Shown: positions 52,607 through 61,749 of the stretch, piece by piece
How positions within the stretch are numbered: position 1 is the stretch's first letter
Layout: each line of letters begins with the position of its first letter
DNA from: Caldicellulosiruptor kronotskyensis 2002
GTDB lineage: Bacteria > Bacillota > Thermoanaerobacteria > Caldicellulosiruptorales > Caldicellulosiruptoraceae
DNA: 64,000 nt
Direction: 5' to 3'
NCBI RefSeq assembly: GCF_000166775.1
Contig: NC_014720.1
Coordinates: 1,544,501-1,608,500 of the forward strand
Made by a program: the position numbers and the translations under genes
Notes under the pieces: model-generated
What the model saw: the letters and a program-made list of their open reading frames with translations, nothing else
Database searches by the model: none
What the model was told of the DNA's origin: nothing

Positions 52607-54229
52607 TCAATAATCATTCAACGCAAGACTGAGAAGGTATCTCAGTTCTTCTAAATTCGAATTGAGTGTAGATAGCCTTTCTGGAGAAATAGCAGAGTTT
52701 TTTATACCTTCCTTTAGTCTATTCAGTTCATATTCAATCTCTTCAATCTGAGCAAGTACTGAAAGATTGACAAATGAAGGAAGTTCCGAGAATAACCTTT
52801 CACTTTGTGTAACGTATTCAGGTGCAATTTCATACACCTCGCCACGCATAGGAACAATGACATCTGTTTTAAACCGGTTTTGTAATTCTTTTGCAAATTC
52901 GAACTGAACTTCCTTCTCGCCATGGACCACAAAAATCTTCTTTGGTTTTTGATTCATCTGTTCAATCCACGAAAAAAGCCCACTTTTATCTGCATGACCA
53001 GAATATGCCTCGATATACTCTATCTTTGCTCTTACTTCTACCTCTTCACCAAATATCTTTACCTTCTTCTGTCCATCCAAAAGCTTTCTTCCGAGAGTGT
53101 TTGGTGCCTGATAACCGACAAAGAGCACAGTGTTTTTCTCATTCCATAAATTATGTTTAAGATGATGCTTTATTCTTCCTGCCTCACACATCCCACTTGA
53201 AGAAATTATTATACAACTTTTGTCATACTCATTTAACCATTTTGACTCATCCACAGATTTTATAAACCTCAAATTAGGTGGCTCAAGAGGATATATACCA
53301 TTTTTTATAAACATAGCTGCCTCTGTATCAAAATAATCTATATGTTTTTTGTAGATGGCAGTTGCAGAAGTTGCAAGTGGGCTGTCAACAAAAATCTCTA
53401 CATTTCTTATAATTTTAGCCTCTTCAGAATCAGTGCTAATTTCTTTTGCAATCTCATATAATATTTCCTGTGTTCTCCCAACTGCAAAAGATGGAATTAT
53501 AACCTTTCCACCATTTGAAATAGTTGTACTTATTATATTTATAAGTTTTTTAGATTTGTTTTCAACGTCTACATGAAGCCTATTGCCGTAAGTGCTTTCA
53601 ATGAACAGATAATCGCAATCATCTATTATTGTAGGGTCTTTCAAAATAGGAACATTTCTGTTCCCTAAATCACCAGAAAAAACAAGTTTGTACTCCTTAC
53701 CATTTTCTTTCACATAGAGCTCAACTATAGCTGAACCAAGCATATGTCCAGCATCCTTAAAAACAAAACTCAAATTTTTGTCTATTTGAATTCTCTGACC
53801 ATATTTTACGCCTCTAAAATGTTTTAAGACATTTTCTGCGTCTTCTAAGGTATAAAGCGGTAGCAGTAGTTTTTTCCCTTCTCTTTTCCTTTTTCTATTC
53901 TTCCATTCAATCTCGCTTTCCTGAATATGAGCGCTGTCTGGCAACATAATACTACACAAGTCCATTGTCGCATCTGTTGTACAAATTATTCCTCTAAATC
54001 CATCCTTATAGAGTTTTGGAATTCTTCCGCTATGGTCAATATGAGCGTGAGAAAGAATGACAAATTCAATTTCTGACGGATTAAAAGGAAATGATTCATA
54101 GTTGAGCAGTTCTTCAGTCAAACCACCTTGAAACATACCACAATCTACCAGAAATTTTTTGCCTTCAAGATCAAAAAGGTAGCATGAACCTGTCACACTT
54201 TGAGCTCCACCTATGAAAGTTATCTTCAA
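52607..54229 (-). CDS. Metallo-beta-lactamase / beta-CASP RNA-metabolising nuclease
   Basis: A 540-aa CPSF73-like hydrolase. The zinc motif SHAHIDHSGRIPKL (about 59), SGDLGNR (about 187), the beta-CASP region with FAVGRTQEIL, and SSGMCEAGRIKHHL plus YSGHADKSGL (about 420) are present. These proteins cleave RNA (or process its ends) in the cytosol. A C-terminal helical tail of about 60 residues follows. TTG start after GAGAGGAGAG. Confidence 0.93.
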   Translation of the reverse strand: MKITFIGGAQSVTGSCYLFDLEGKKFLVDCGMFQGGLTEELLNYESFPFNPSEIEFVILSHAHIDHSGRIPKLYKDGFRGIICTTDATMDLCSIMLPDSAHIQESEIEWKNRKRKREGKKLLLPLYTLEDAENVLKHFRGVKYGQRIQIDKNLSFVFKDAGHMLGSAIVELYVKENGKEYKLVFSGDLGNRNVPILKDPTIIDDCDYLFIESTYGNRLHVDVENKSKKLINIISTTISNGGKVIIPSFAVGRTQEILYEIAKEISTDSEEAKIIRNVEIFVDSPLATSATAIYKKHIDYFDTEAAMFIKNGIYPLEPPNLRFIKSVDESKWLNEYDKSCIIISSSGMCEAGRIKHHLKHNLWNEKNTVLFVGYQAPNTLGRKLLDGQKKVKIFGEEVEVRAKIEYIEAYSGHADKSGLFSWIEQMNQKPKKIFVVHGEKEVQFEFAKELQNRFKTDVIVPMRGEVYEIAPEYVTQSERLFSELPSFVNLSVLAQIEEIEYELNRLKEGIKNSAISPERLSTLNSNLEELRYLLSLALNDY

Positions 54230-54244
54230 ATTTTCTCTCTCCTC

Positions 54245-55309
54245 TCATTCAAACTTAACCTTACCATACTGCGGTACAATCTCAAACCATGTGTTCCCTT
54301 TTAAAAGCTTAATCTCTTGCCCATTTTCATCTTTTAATATAAATGAATTTTTCATATTAAATTCATAAGTTATTGGAATAGTTTTTCCCATTTGCAGAAC
54401 ATACCCTTTTCCTTTTGAAAAATCCACTTCCTGTCTACCTCTGTCATCGTTTTTTATTGTGTCATAGTGAGCAAAAATTATTACTAAGTTTTTTGCAGTC
54501 AGTACAGCACCTGTCTCTTTGTTAAGATGAGGTTTTTCTTTTATAAACCTTTTGTAAACTTTTTTCTGTTCATCATATTCATATCTTACATAATACCATC
54601 CTGAAAAAGTAATTTTTATTTTGGTGTTTTCTGAATTCCATTTATTCACTACTTCATCTGTTAAAGGATATGTTTTGTAAGTTTTCTGCATTTTGTAACC
54701 CTTTTTATCAAAAAAAGCTGAAAGCTTCTCCATAGAAGAATAGAGATTATGCGGTGCTTTTCTATCTGAGGTCCTGAAGAAAATTCCGCCACCTGTGTAA
54801 ATAGCATCAATATGAGGTATAAAATTCTGTTTGAAAAGCCTGTAAGCTTGTGGGCTACCACCACAGTGTACAAAGTAAGCATTAAGTGACTTTGCTATCT
54901 GCATAAAATACGGTCTTGCACTTCTTATAGGACCTACTTTTTTAGGATATGTATGGTGATATATTGCCATAATTCGTGTTGCTCCACCCTCAATCAAAGC
55001 TTCATAAAGGTACTCAGCCTGATCTAACGAAGATTGAGGGATTGCACCAGGTTCATTATTAATCATAACTGCTATTATTTGATGTTCATCTTTTGGGTAA
55101 ATGACTTCTCCAGTAAATCTACAAAGATAGTTAAATTGCTGAGCTTGAGTATTGTCTTTTTCCTCATTTTTGATCGTTTGTAATGTTTTACTTGTTTTTA
55201 AGATTTCATTTTTGGTCTCTTTTTTACCACATGCTGACAAAGAAATAATTATAATTCCTATTATTAATGGTAAAATCTTTTTCAAATAAACTTCTTTTTT
55301 ATGTTTCAT
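54245..55309 (-). CDS. DUF3048 family lipoprotein (YerB-like)
   Basis: A 354-aa lipoprotein. Signal peptide with lipobox LSACGKK (Cys about 27), then the DUF3048 N-terminal domain (VMINNEPGAIPQSSLDQAEYLYEALIEGGATRIMAIYH, IGPIRSARPYF) and a C-terminal DUF3048_C domain (LVIIFAHYDTIKNDDRGRQEVD, KGKGYVLQMGKTIPITY). Function unknown; Bacillus YerB is a related lipoprotein. GAGGGACC precedes the ATG. Confidence 0.92.
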   Translation of the reverse strand: MKHKKEVYLKKILPLIIGIIIISLSACGKKETKNEILKTSKTLQTIKNEEKDNTQAQQFNYLCRFTGEVIYPKDEHQIIAVMINNEPGAIPQSSLDQAEYLYEALIEGGATRIMAIYHHTYPKKVGPIRSARPYFMQIAKSLNAYFVHCGGSPQAYRLFKQNFIPHIDAIYTGGGIFFRTSDRKAPHNLYSSMEKLSAFFDKKGYKMQKTYKTYPLTDEVVNKWNSENTKIKITFSGWYYVRYEYDEQKKVYKRFIKEKPHLNKETGAVLTAKNLVIIFAHYDTIKNDDRGRQEVDFSKGKGYVLQMGKTIPITYEFNMKNSFILKDENGQEIKLLKGNTWFEIVPQYGKVKFE

Positions 55310-55322
55310 AAAGGTCCCTCTT

Positions 55323-56021
55323 TCATTTTATCTTGAATATCAAAAGGGTTACAAGAACTCCAATAATGGCACCTACAACTGTCTCCCAAACTGTATGAAT
55401 CTTTGCTTCTATCCTACTCTCAAGTACCAATAGAGCCAAAAAAAGAGCAAGTGATACTATTATGAGGTTGTTTGTGAGCATTAAAATAGCAGTTGCCGCA
55501 GCAAAAGCTAAAGCAGTATGACCGCTTGGCATTCCGCCCTGCATAAACTTTGTTCTATTTGTAATAGCCTTAACAACTATTATGACCATTGCTACAATTA
55601 TAAGGGATAAAAACACTACATGAAAAGAAATACCTCTTATATGTTTAAGTGTTAATTCTATTGGTAGCTTTATTTTATCATAAAAAAGAAAATACCCTAT
55701 GGTTAATGACATCAAGGCAGACACCAACACAGCTCCTGCTGCTACGTCTTTTGCAATTTTTGCTTTCGGTTCAAACTCTTTTGCTATGAGGTCTATGGTA
55801 TTTTCTATTGCAGTGTTTATAAGTTCTGTTGCAATAACTAAACCAATACAAATTAGTACTAATACTGTTTCGATCTTATTAAGTTTAAAGACAATAGTTA
55901 AAAAGAGAATTGTAAAAGCTATTATAAAGTGAATCTTCATATTTCTTTGAGTCTTAAAAGAAATTATTATTCCATTTATTGCATTGTCAAAACTCTCCAG
56001 CAAGGTTCTTCTTTTGTTCAT
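55323..56021 (-). CDS. dgkA: DgkA-PAP2 fusion: undecaprenol/diacylglycerol kinase with lipid phosphatase
   Basis: A 232-aa membrane protein. Residues 1-115 are a DgkA-type kinase (KTQRNMKIHFIIAF, VIATELINTAIENTIDLIAKEF, AKDVAAGAVLVSAL). Residues about 125-232 are a PAP2 phosphatase-like unit (GGMPSGHTALAFAAATAI, SRIEAKIHTVWETVVGA). The reading frame is continuous, so this is a natural fusion that could phosphorylate and dephosphorylate lipid carriers. Overlaps ybeY by 4 nt. Confidence 0.93.
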   Translation of the reverse strand: MNKRRTLLESFDNAINGIIISFKTQRNMKIHFIIAFTILFLTIVFKLNKIETVLVLICIGLVIATELINTAIENTIDLIAKEFEPKAKIAKDVAAGAVLVSALMSLTIGYFLFYDKIKLPIELTLKHIRGISFHVVFLSLIIVAMVIIVVKAITNRTKFMQGGMPSGHTALAFAAATAILMLTNNLIIVSLALFLALLVLESRIEAKIHTVWETVVGAIIGVLVTLLIFKIK

Positions 56022-56494
56022 CTTGTCAACCCCATGCTCTGTAAAATTTGCTCTTCATACTCCCTCATTACTTTTCTATCATCCTCTTCTATGTGGTCAA
56101 AACCCAAAAGATGTAAAACAGAATGCACAGTTAAATATGCAATTTCTCTTTCCAATGAGTGACCAAATTCTTTCGCCTGCTGTGCTGCCTTTTCGATTGA
56201 AATTACAATGTCACCAAGAGGAATTTCATCTTCCATAATCACTATATCTTCTAAAAGCTTCCCATTTTTAAATTCGAATATAGGAAAAGATAGTACATCT
56301 GTTTCTTTATTGACATTTCTATAATTTCTATTGAGTTCCTTTATGAAGCTGTTATCAACTATGAATACACTTATTTCAAAGTTCTCTTCTTCCAAGAAAA
56401 CCTTAATGGTATTTACAATCGACTCTTCAATTATCTTTGAAATGTGTTGGTCAATATCAACTTTATCTTGCTGATTTTGAATGAATATTTTCAC
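56018..56494 (-). CDS. ybeY: Endoribonuclease YbeY (rRNA maturation)
   Basis: A 158-aa metalloprotein that matures 16S rRNA. The zinc site HSVLHLLGFDH (HX3HX5H, about 130-140) and NRNYRNVNKETDVLSFP (about 70) are clear. GTG start overlaps the pgpH end by 32 nt. It lies in the common phoH-pgpH-ybeY-dgkA order. Confidence 0.95.
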   Translation of the reverse strand: MKIFIQNQQDKVDIDQHISKIIEESIVNTIKVFLEEENFEISVFIVDNSFIKELNRNYRNVNKETDVLSFPIFEFKNGKLLEDIVIMEDEIPLGDIVISIEKAAQQAKEFGHSLEREIAYLTVHSVLHLLGFDHIEEDDRKVMREYEEQILQSMGLTR

Positions 56495-57974
56495 TTCTTA
56501 CCATCACCTCATCTGATTTGTTTGAAGAATCTTCAAATATATTATAACTAACCCTCTTGTGAAAAACACCAGTCAAAACCTTGATAAAACTTTCCAATAT
56601 AATTTCAAGTTCTTTAAATGTCAAATCGCTGTTATTTAGCTGCCCATCAAGAAGCTTTTCTTGAATTACATTTCTTATAGTAGCTTCAATCATCTGAGGC
56701 GTCGGAGAAGAAAGAGCCCTGACAGCTGCTTCAACAGAGTCAGCCAACATAACAATTGCAGCTTCTTTGCTCTGTGGAATTGGTCCATCATACCTAAACT
56801 TTTCCTCACTCACTTGCTGATTTTGACTTAGCGCTTTTCCATAAAAAAATGCCACCTTAGTAGTACCATGGTGCTGTTTTATAATGTCAAGAACCTGTCT
56901 TGGTAGCCTATATTCCTTCCCAATCTCCACACCATCTTTTGTATGTGAGATTATTATAAGAGCTGAAAGAGTAGGAGTTATCCTGTTGTGAGGGTCTTCT
57001 TCAATAATCTGATTTTCCTTAAAATAAAAAGGTCTTTTTAGCTTTCCTATGTCGTGATAATAAGCGCCTATGCGGGCAAGAAGATAATTTCCACCAACTG
57101 CTTCACATGCAATCTCGGCTAAATTCCCTACTATTAAACTGTGATGATAAGTACCTGGAGCTTCAAGTAAAAGTCTTTTAAGTAATGGATGGTTGGGATT
57201 AGAAAGTTCCATAAGTCTAATCGGGGTGGTAAAATCAAATAAGTACTCCCACACAGGTAAAGTTCCATACGCAATAATAAACGAAAGTGCCGTACCAATA
57301 AAAGAGTTTGCTGAAGTGGTCAACACCTCAGCTTCATTCATTTTAAATACTAATTCAGTTGACAAAACAAAAAGTGAGGATATTAAACTGGCCAAAAATC
57401 CGTGGGATATAAATTGAAGCCTATTGTTAATACTGTGCGATACAATTGCACACAAACTTCCTGTCACAAAAAGATGAAGAGCAAAACTAAGGTTATTCAT
57501 TCCCACAATTAGCAGGGTTACAATAGAAAGTATTACATTAAAAATTATCGAAACTCTTACATCAATCAAAAGCGAAATCAAAATAACTCCTACAAAAGCC
57601 GGCACAGCATATGTTGGTATGGGAAGAAGAAACTTTATTAAAAGAAGATTTAGAGCTATAATAGCACTTGTTGCTGCCATATCCCTGCAGTTGTCTATAA
57701 ATTTTCTTTCAAAAAGATATAAATACACTCCCATTATGAGAGAAAGTATCAAAATTAATAAAATTGCAGCTGATAAATCACCGTCTATTCTAAATTTAGA
57801 ATATTTTATTTCAGGATTAAAAAACCGAAAAATTTTATTCCAAATTATGGGTGTTTCTTTTCTTTTAGACAGTGCTATCAATAGCGACGAGGTCCCAAAA
57901 AAAGAGAAAAAAAGAATAAATCGATAATAATAAATCCTTTTTCTCTCATGCCATCGTTCAAAAATTTTTAACAT
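56463..57974 (-). CDS. PgpH/YqfF-type 7TM HD phosphohydrolase without the large extracytoplasmic domain
   Basis: A 503-aa membrane HD-domain protein. After a short N-terminal part with one helix, about seven helices follow (about 65-245), then the HD domain (HSLIVGNLAEIACEAVGG, GAYYHDIGKLKRPFYFKEN, IKQHHGTTKVAFFYGKAL). Bacillus/Listeria PgpH (about 700 aa) degrades c-di-AMP and carries a large extracytoplasmic HDED domain before the helices; here only about 45 residues fill that place. Starts 3 nt after phoH stops. Confidence 0.9.
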   Translation of the reverse strand: MLKIFERWHERKRIYYYRFILFFSFFGTSSLLIALSKRKETPIIWNKIFRFFNPEIKYSKFRIDGDLSAAILLILILSLIMGVYLYLFERKFIDNCRDMAATSAIIALNLLLIKFLLPIPTYAVPAFVGVILISLLIDVRVSIIFNVILSIVTLLIVGMNNLSFALHLFVTGSLCAIVSHSINNRLQFISHGFLASLISSLFVLSTELVFKMNEAEVLTTSANSFIGTALSFIIAYGTLPVWEYLFDFTTPIRLMELSNPNHPLLKRLLLEAPGTYHHSLIVGNLAEIACEAVGGNYLLARIGAYYHDIGKLKRPFYFKENQIIEEDPHNRITPTLSALIIISHTKDGVEIGKEYRLPRQVLDIIKQHHGTTKVAFFYGKALSQNQQVSEEKFRYDGPIPQSKEAAIVMLADSVEAAVRALSSPTPQMIEATIRNVIQEKLLDGQLNNSDLTFKELEIILESFIKVLTGVFHKRVSYNIFEDSSNKSDEVMVRSENIHSKSAR

Positions 57975-57977
57975 GGT

Positions 57978-58955
57978 CTATGCTTTTTGTTTCTCCTTTC
58001 GTTTTTCTTCATACCTATTGTAAGCATTAATAATCTTTTGAACAAGTTGATGACGAACAACGTCTTGATAAGTCAAAAAAACAAATTCTATTCCTTCAAT
58101 ATCCCTAAGTATCTTCGTTACCTGAACAAGTCCAGACTCAATCCCACTTGGTAAGTCAATCTGAGTAATATCACCAGTCACCACTGCCTTTGAGCCAAAA
58201 CCAAGTCTTGTCAAAAACATCTTCATTTGCTCTGAAGTAGTGTTTTGTGCCTCATCTAAAATTATAAAAGCATCATCTAAGGTCCTTCCACGCATGTATG
58301 CAAGCGGTGCAACCTCAATTACTCCTCTTTCCATATACCGTTGGTAGGTTTCTGTGCCAATTAAGTCATGAAGTGCATCATAAATTGGTCGCAAGTATGG
58401 GTCTACTTTTGTTTGCAAATCTCCAGGTAAAAATCCTAATTTTTCACCTGCTTCAACAGCCGGTCTTGTAAGAATAATTTTGCTTACCTCTTTCTTTTTG
58501 AGGTAATGAACAGCCATTGCCATAGCCAAGTAAGTCTTACCTGTACCTGCAGGTCCAATGCCAAATACAATTGTATTGTTCATAATTGCATTTATATATC
58601 GTTTTTGACCAAGAGTTTTAGGTTTTACCTGTTTGCCTCTGTGAGTTATAAAGATAACATCATTTTCTAAACTTCTTATTTCTTCATCTTCTAAAGTCTC
58701 TACTATATAACGTATAGTATGTTCATCAATATCTAATTTTTTCTTCTCCATGTCATGTAATATTTTTATCGTTTTTTCTGCTTTACTTATATTTTCTGGA
58801 TTATTGCCTATGATTTTTATACCATTGTCTCTAAACACAATATTTACATTCAAAAGCTCTTCTAAAGTCTTAACTTTAGAATCAAACTCACCAAATATGT
58901 TCCAAAGTTCTTGGGTGTCTTCAATGCTTAAAGTTGAAATGAGTCTTTCTTCCAA
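57978..58955 (-). CDS. phoH: PhoH-like ATPase
   Basis: A 325-aa protein: an N-terminal KH-like part (about 20-90) then the PhoH ATPase domain with Walker A GIGPAGTGKTYLAMAMAV (about 132), RPAVEAGEKLGFLPGD and Walker B FIILDEAQNTT (about 230). Predicted RNA-related ATPase. TTG start with AGGAGG. Usual partner of ybeY and yqfCD. Confidence 0.95.
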   Translation of the reverse strand: MEERLISTLSIEDTQELWNIFGEFDSKVKTLEELLNVNIVFRDNGIKIIGNNPENISKAEKTIKILHDMEKKKLDIDEHTIRYIVETLEDEEIRSLENDVIFITHRGKQVKPKTLGQKRYINAIMNNTIVFGIGPAGTGKTYLAMAMAVHYLKKKEVSKIILTRPAVEAGEKLGFLPGDLQTKVDPYLRPIYDALHDLIGTETYQRYMERGVIEVAPLAYMRGRTLDDAFIILDEAQNTTSEQMKMFLTRLGFGSKAVVTGDITQIDLPSGIESGLVQVTKILRDIEGIEFVFLTYQDVVRHQLVQKIINAYNRYEEKRKEKQKA

Positions 58956-58977
58956 ATATTTCTAACCTCCTAAGATT

Positions 58978-60123
58978 TTATTTTTTAACGCCAATCTCTT
59001 CTAAACATTCATAATTTCTTTGGCATTCAATTTTCCTTATCTCACCTTTTTGCTTTATCACTTTTATATATGTGCGAACTGACAAAACATTTAATATCTT
59101 CTTATTTTTTGTAAGTGACATAAACTTTTGGTCACATTCTCTTTTAGCCTTTTCCTTTATTTGATCAAACGTAGGCACAAATCTTTTTAGCTTGTATCTT
59201 TTGACTTCATACACTCCCACCCAAATAGCCAAAGGTGAAAGTTTATACTCTTTTATTTTAATTTTATCACAATTCTCGTTTTTAGTAACTATATTTTTAA
59301 GTTTGATTTCATAATTACCAACTTTTATGTATGGTACTGTTGCTTTTGAAATATATTCTTTTTGATATAAAGGAATAGTAAAATCTGCAGGGACGGTGTA
59401 AAATGTGATTGCTTCAATTTGGGCATTTGCATCTTCAAAATACTCAATTCCATCCTTGGAGAACACTTTATTATCTACAAGAAGCTGTCCATATACTACA
59501 GTATCACCTTCTTTGACAAGTAAATTCCCAGATTTTAAGATTATTCTTTTAATAATTCCGCTACTTGCTGCAAATATCCGTCCTTTCTTGTTTTCTATTT
59601 CTGCCATTTCTCTTTTTACATACTCCACAAACAGACGAACACCTTCTTTTTTCACATTTACCCACATTAAATCACCCAACTCAGTAAGAAGTTTTCTTTC
59701 AAGTATTTTTTCGTCAATTTTATTTTTCAGTATAAATGGCTTTATATTGTACTGGTAAAGTTTTTCTTTTATTTTTTCATTTAACAACATATCTGCAGAA
59801 CCATGGTTTAAAATAGCTATGTCAAAAATAAACTGATTAAAAACTATTAAAATAAAAATACATACTCCAACTGTAATTACTTTCCATAACGTTAGCTCCT
59901 TTAAATAAAAATACATTCCATTTTTCTCTAAAATGCTTATTTTGCACTTTGTTCTTTTTGCTATCTTTATTACTTTTTTAAAAATTTTGGTTGATATACC
60001 TATAATTATGGTATTATTCTGTTTAGAATACAGTTTAAGTAAAATCTTGTTGAAAATAAGCATATTTAAAAATTTGTTTAAATTCTCTCCTTCTACTTTT
60101 AAAACAAGTCTTCCACTGCACAT
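58978..60123 (-). CDS. yqfD: YqfD-like sporulation protein
   Basis: A 381-aa protein with a transmembrane segment (about 85-110, VITVGVCIFILIVFNQF) and a long extracytoplasmic domain (NVKKEGVRLFVEYVKREMAEIENKKGRIFAASSGIIKRIILKSG...GDTVVYGQLLV). This matches YqfD, made during sporulation in Bacillus. Caldicellulosiruptor-like hosts are usually described as non-sporing, so retention is notable. Follows yqfC by 3 nt. Confidence 0.92.
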   Translation of the reverse strand: MCSGRLVLKVEGENLNKFLNMLIFNKILLKLYSKQNNTIIIGISTKIFKKVIKIAKRTKCKISILEKNGMYFYLKELTLWKVITVGVCIFILIVFNQFIFDIAILNHGSADMLLNEKIKEKLYQYNIKPFILKNKIDEKILERKLLTELGDLMWVNVKKEGVRLFVEYVKREMAEIENKKGRIFAASSGIIKRIILKSGNLLVKEGDTVVYGQLLVDNKVFSKDGIEYFEDANAQIEAITFYTVPADFTIPLYQKEYISKATVPYIKVGNYEIKLKNIVTKNENCDKIKIKEYKLSPLAIWVGVYEVKRYKLKRFVPTFDQIKEKAKRECDQKFMSLTKNKKILNVLSVRTYIKVIKQKGEIRKIECQRNYECLEEIGVKK

Positions 60124-60126
60124 CTT

Positions 60127-60429
60127 TCAATCACTTCTCCCTTGTTCGGGATCAAAAAAATATTTTACATACTTTATTCTTCCGTTTATAATAATTGTTT
60201 CGCTGTCCATTCTTTCAATTACAAGTTTATCTCCTTCAATTGCAAGAGGAGATATATTTGTGTTTATTTTAACAAAAGTGTCTTCATAACAAATGAGTCC
60301 TTTATGGTTCTCAACAATAATTTCTTGGTCACCTATTAAAGTAATTCTTGGCTGGTCTGTTATAACTTCTTGGGGAAGCTGAGATAACAAAGCAAACTGT
60401 CTTAAATTTTTCTTTGATATCTTCGGCAT
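60127..60429 (-). CDS. yqfC: YqfC-like sporulation protein
   Basis: A 100-aa YabP/YqfC-family protein with the core QPRITLIGDQEIIVENHKGLICYEDTFVKIN and the C-terminal GRIKYVKYFFDPE. In Bacillus it belongs to the sigma-E regulon. AGGG precedes the ATG. First gene of yqfC-yqfD-phoH-pgpH-ybeY-dgkA. Confidence 0.92.
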   Translation of the reverse strand: MPKISKKNLRQFALLSQLPQEVITDQPRITLIGDQEIIVENHKGLICYEDTFVKINTNISPLAIEGDKLVIERMDSETIIINGRIKYVKYFFDPEQGRSD

Positions 60430-60500
60430 AAATGCCCTATTTAAAAATTAAGGTTCACCTCTATTTTATTTTCCCTCAAATTTTTTTATAACTTATCCAA

Positions 60501-60546
60501 AATAAAAAAGTGACCTTCTGCTTTTGCATCAAGAAGGCCACTTTTT
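60501..60546 (-). terminator. Intrinsic terminator after yqeY
   Basis: Minus strand stem of 15 positions (AAAAAGTGGCCTTCT with AGAAGGTCACTTTTT, one G-T pair; 60505-60519 and 60532-60546), 12-nt loop, and a T tract. It separates rpsU-yqeY from the yqfC cluster. Confidence 0.88.
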
Positions 60547-60564
60547 ATCTTTCGATTATTTTAT

Positions 60565-61014
60565 TTATTGTTGTAAATATTTTTTAATAATCTCACTTAC
60601 AACTTTTCCATCTGCTCTGCCACTTACCTTTTTCATAACCTCTTGCATTACTTTCCCCATATCTTTTATTCCATTAGGTTTTATAATTTCTATAGTTTCC
60701 TTTACAAGCTGCTCTATTTCTTCTTCGCTGAGCATGGGTGGAAGATAAGAAGTCAAAATTTCAATCTCTCTATTCAACTCATCAATCAAATCCTGTCTGC
60801 CACTTTTTATATATTCAGGTAAACTATCTTTTCTCTTCTTAATTTCCTTAGCAATGACACTCAGAACTCCACTATCGTCAAGAACCACCTTGTTGTCCTT
60901 TTCAAACTGCAATATTGCAGCTCTCACCATACCAACAACATTTTTTCTAACAACATCCTTTTCTTTCATAGCAGTTTTATAATCTTCAAGGAGCTTATCT
61001 TTGAGACTCAACAA
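60565..61014 (-). CDS. yqeY: GatB/YqeY domain protein
   Basis: A 149-aa helical protein with DYKTAMKEKDVVRKNVVGMVRAAI at the N-terminus and the GatB/YqeY tail (PNGIKDMGKVMQEVMKKVSGRADGKVVSEIIKKYL). The tail is related to the tRNA-binding end of GatB, so a tRNA role is suspected. Two TTG codons start the frame after GGAGG. Follows rpsU by 16 nt, a classic pair. Confidence 0.94.
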   Translation of the reverse strand: MLSLKDKLLEDYKTAMKEKDVVRKNVVGMVRAAILQFEKDNKVVLDDSGVLSVIAKEIKKRKDSLPEYIKSGRQDLIDELNREIEILTSYLPPMLSEEEIEQLVKETIEIIKPNGIKDMGKVMQEVMKKVSGRADGKVVSEIIKKYLQQ

Positions 61015-61030
61015 AAACGCCTCCTACTCC

Positions 61031-61207
61031 TTATCTGCGCTTTCTCCTACGTGCAGCTTCTGATTTTTTCTTTCTTCTAACGCTTGGGCTTTCATAGTGC
61101 TCTCTTTTTCTGAGTTCAGCTAAAACCCCAGCTTCTGCACATTTCTTTTTAAATCTTCTGAGGGCACTATCGAGTGATTCATTCTCACCCACTCTTACTT
61201 CTGACAT
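61031..61207 (-). CDS. rpsU: 30S ribosomal protein S21
   Basis: A 58-aa basic ribosomal protein ([47 protein letters not shown]). Start at ATG 61207 with GGGGAGGG upstream; a longer TTG frame (61225) overlaps that Shine-Dalgarno sequence. Promoter at 61263-61292. Confidence 0.96.
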
Positions 61208-61262
61208 CAATTTCCCTCCCCTCAAACCAGGCTCAAAAACACTACCTCAGGATTATGGTATT

Positions 61263-61292
61263 ATTATAACTCACTTAATTAAGATATGTCAA
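61263..61292 (-). promoter_or_regulatory. Promoter for rpsU-yqeY
   Basis: Minus strand perfect TTGACA (61287-61292) and perfect TATAAT (61263-61268), 18 nt apart, 55 nt before rpsU. Confidence 0.75.
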
Positions 61293-61305
61293 ACAGTTTT
61301 AAATA

Positions 61306-61725
61306 TTACAATTTGTCTTCAACCCACAGCTTTTCAAAATTCAAAAACAAATCCCTGTTTTTTTTCTGCAGATTTATTGGTTTAAAATTTTTATCAACAA
61401 AGGCATGTTCAGTAAAACCTGTTGCACACAAAACTCCATCCTTTTTGACTTGATAGTAAAATTTTATTCTTGTAGGTGTTAAATTATTAACCTTTGCACT
61501 CACCGTTATCTTATCTTCGTAAAAGCAAGCTCTCTTAAAATCGCAAGAACAGCTTATAAGTGGTAGGTACACTCCCAGCTCATTTTCAATCTGCGAATAG
61601 CATATACCAACCTTTTTTATAAGTTCTGTACGAGCTGCTTCGAACCACACAAAATAATTTGAGTGATGCACAATACCCATTCTATCTGTTTCTGCATACC
61701 TAACTACTAATTCTATTTCTATCAT
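61306..61725 (-). CDS. Acyl-CoA thioesterase (YbgC/FadM-like hotdog fold)
   Basis: A 139-aa 4HBT-family enzyme. Catalytic region VRYAETDRMGIVHHSNYFVWFEAARTEL (about 8-35) with the conserved Asp and the HHSNY motif. Family members hydrolyse acyl-CoA thioesters in the cytosol; the substrate is unknown. ATG start with GGGGTAAC upstream, 24 nt after pyk. Confidence 0.9.
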   Translation of the reverse strand: MIEIELVVRYAETDRMGIVHHSNYFVWFEAARTELIKKVGICYSQIENELGVYLPLISCSCDFKRACFYEDKITVSAKVNNLTPTRIKFYYQVKKDGVLCATGFTEHAFVDKNFKPINLQKKNRDLFLNFEKLWVEDKL

Positions 61726-61749
61726 TATTTGTTACCCCTATATAAACTT

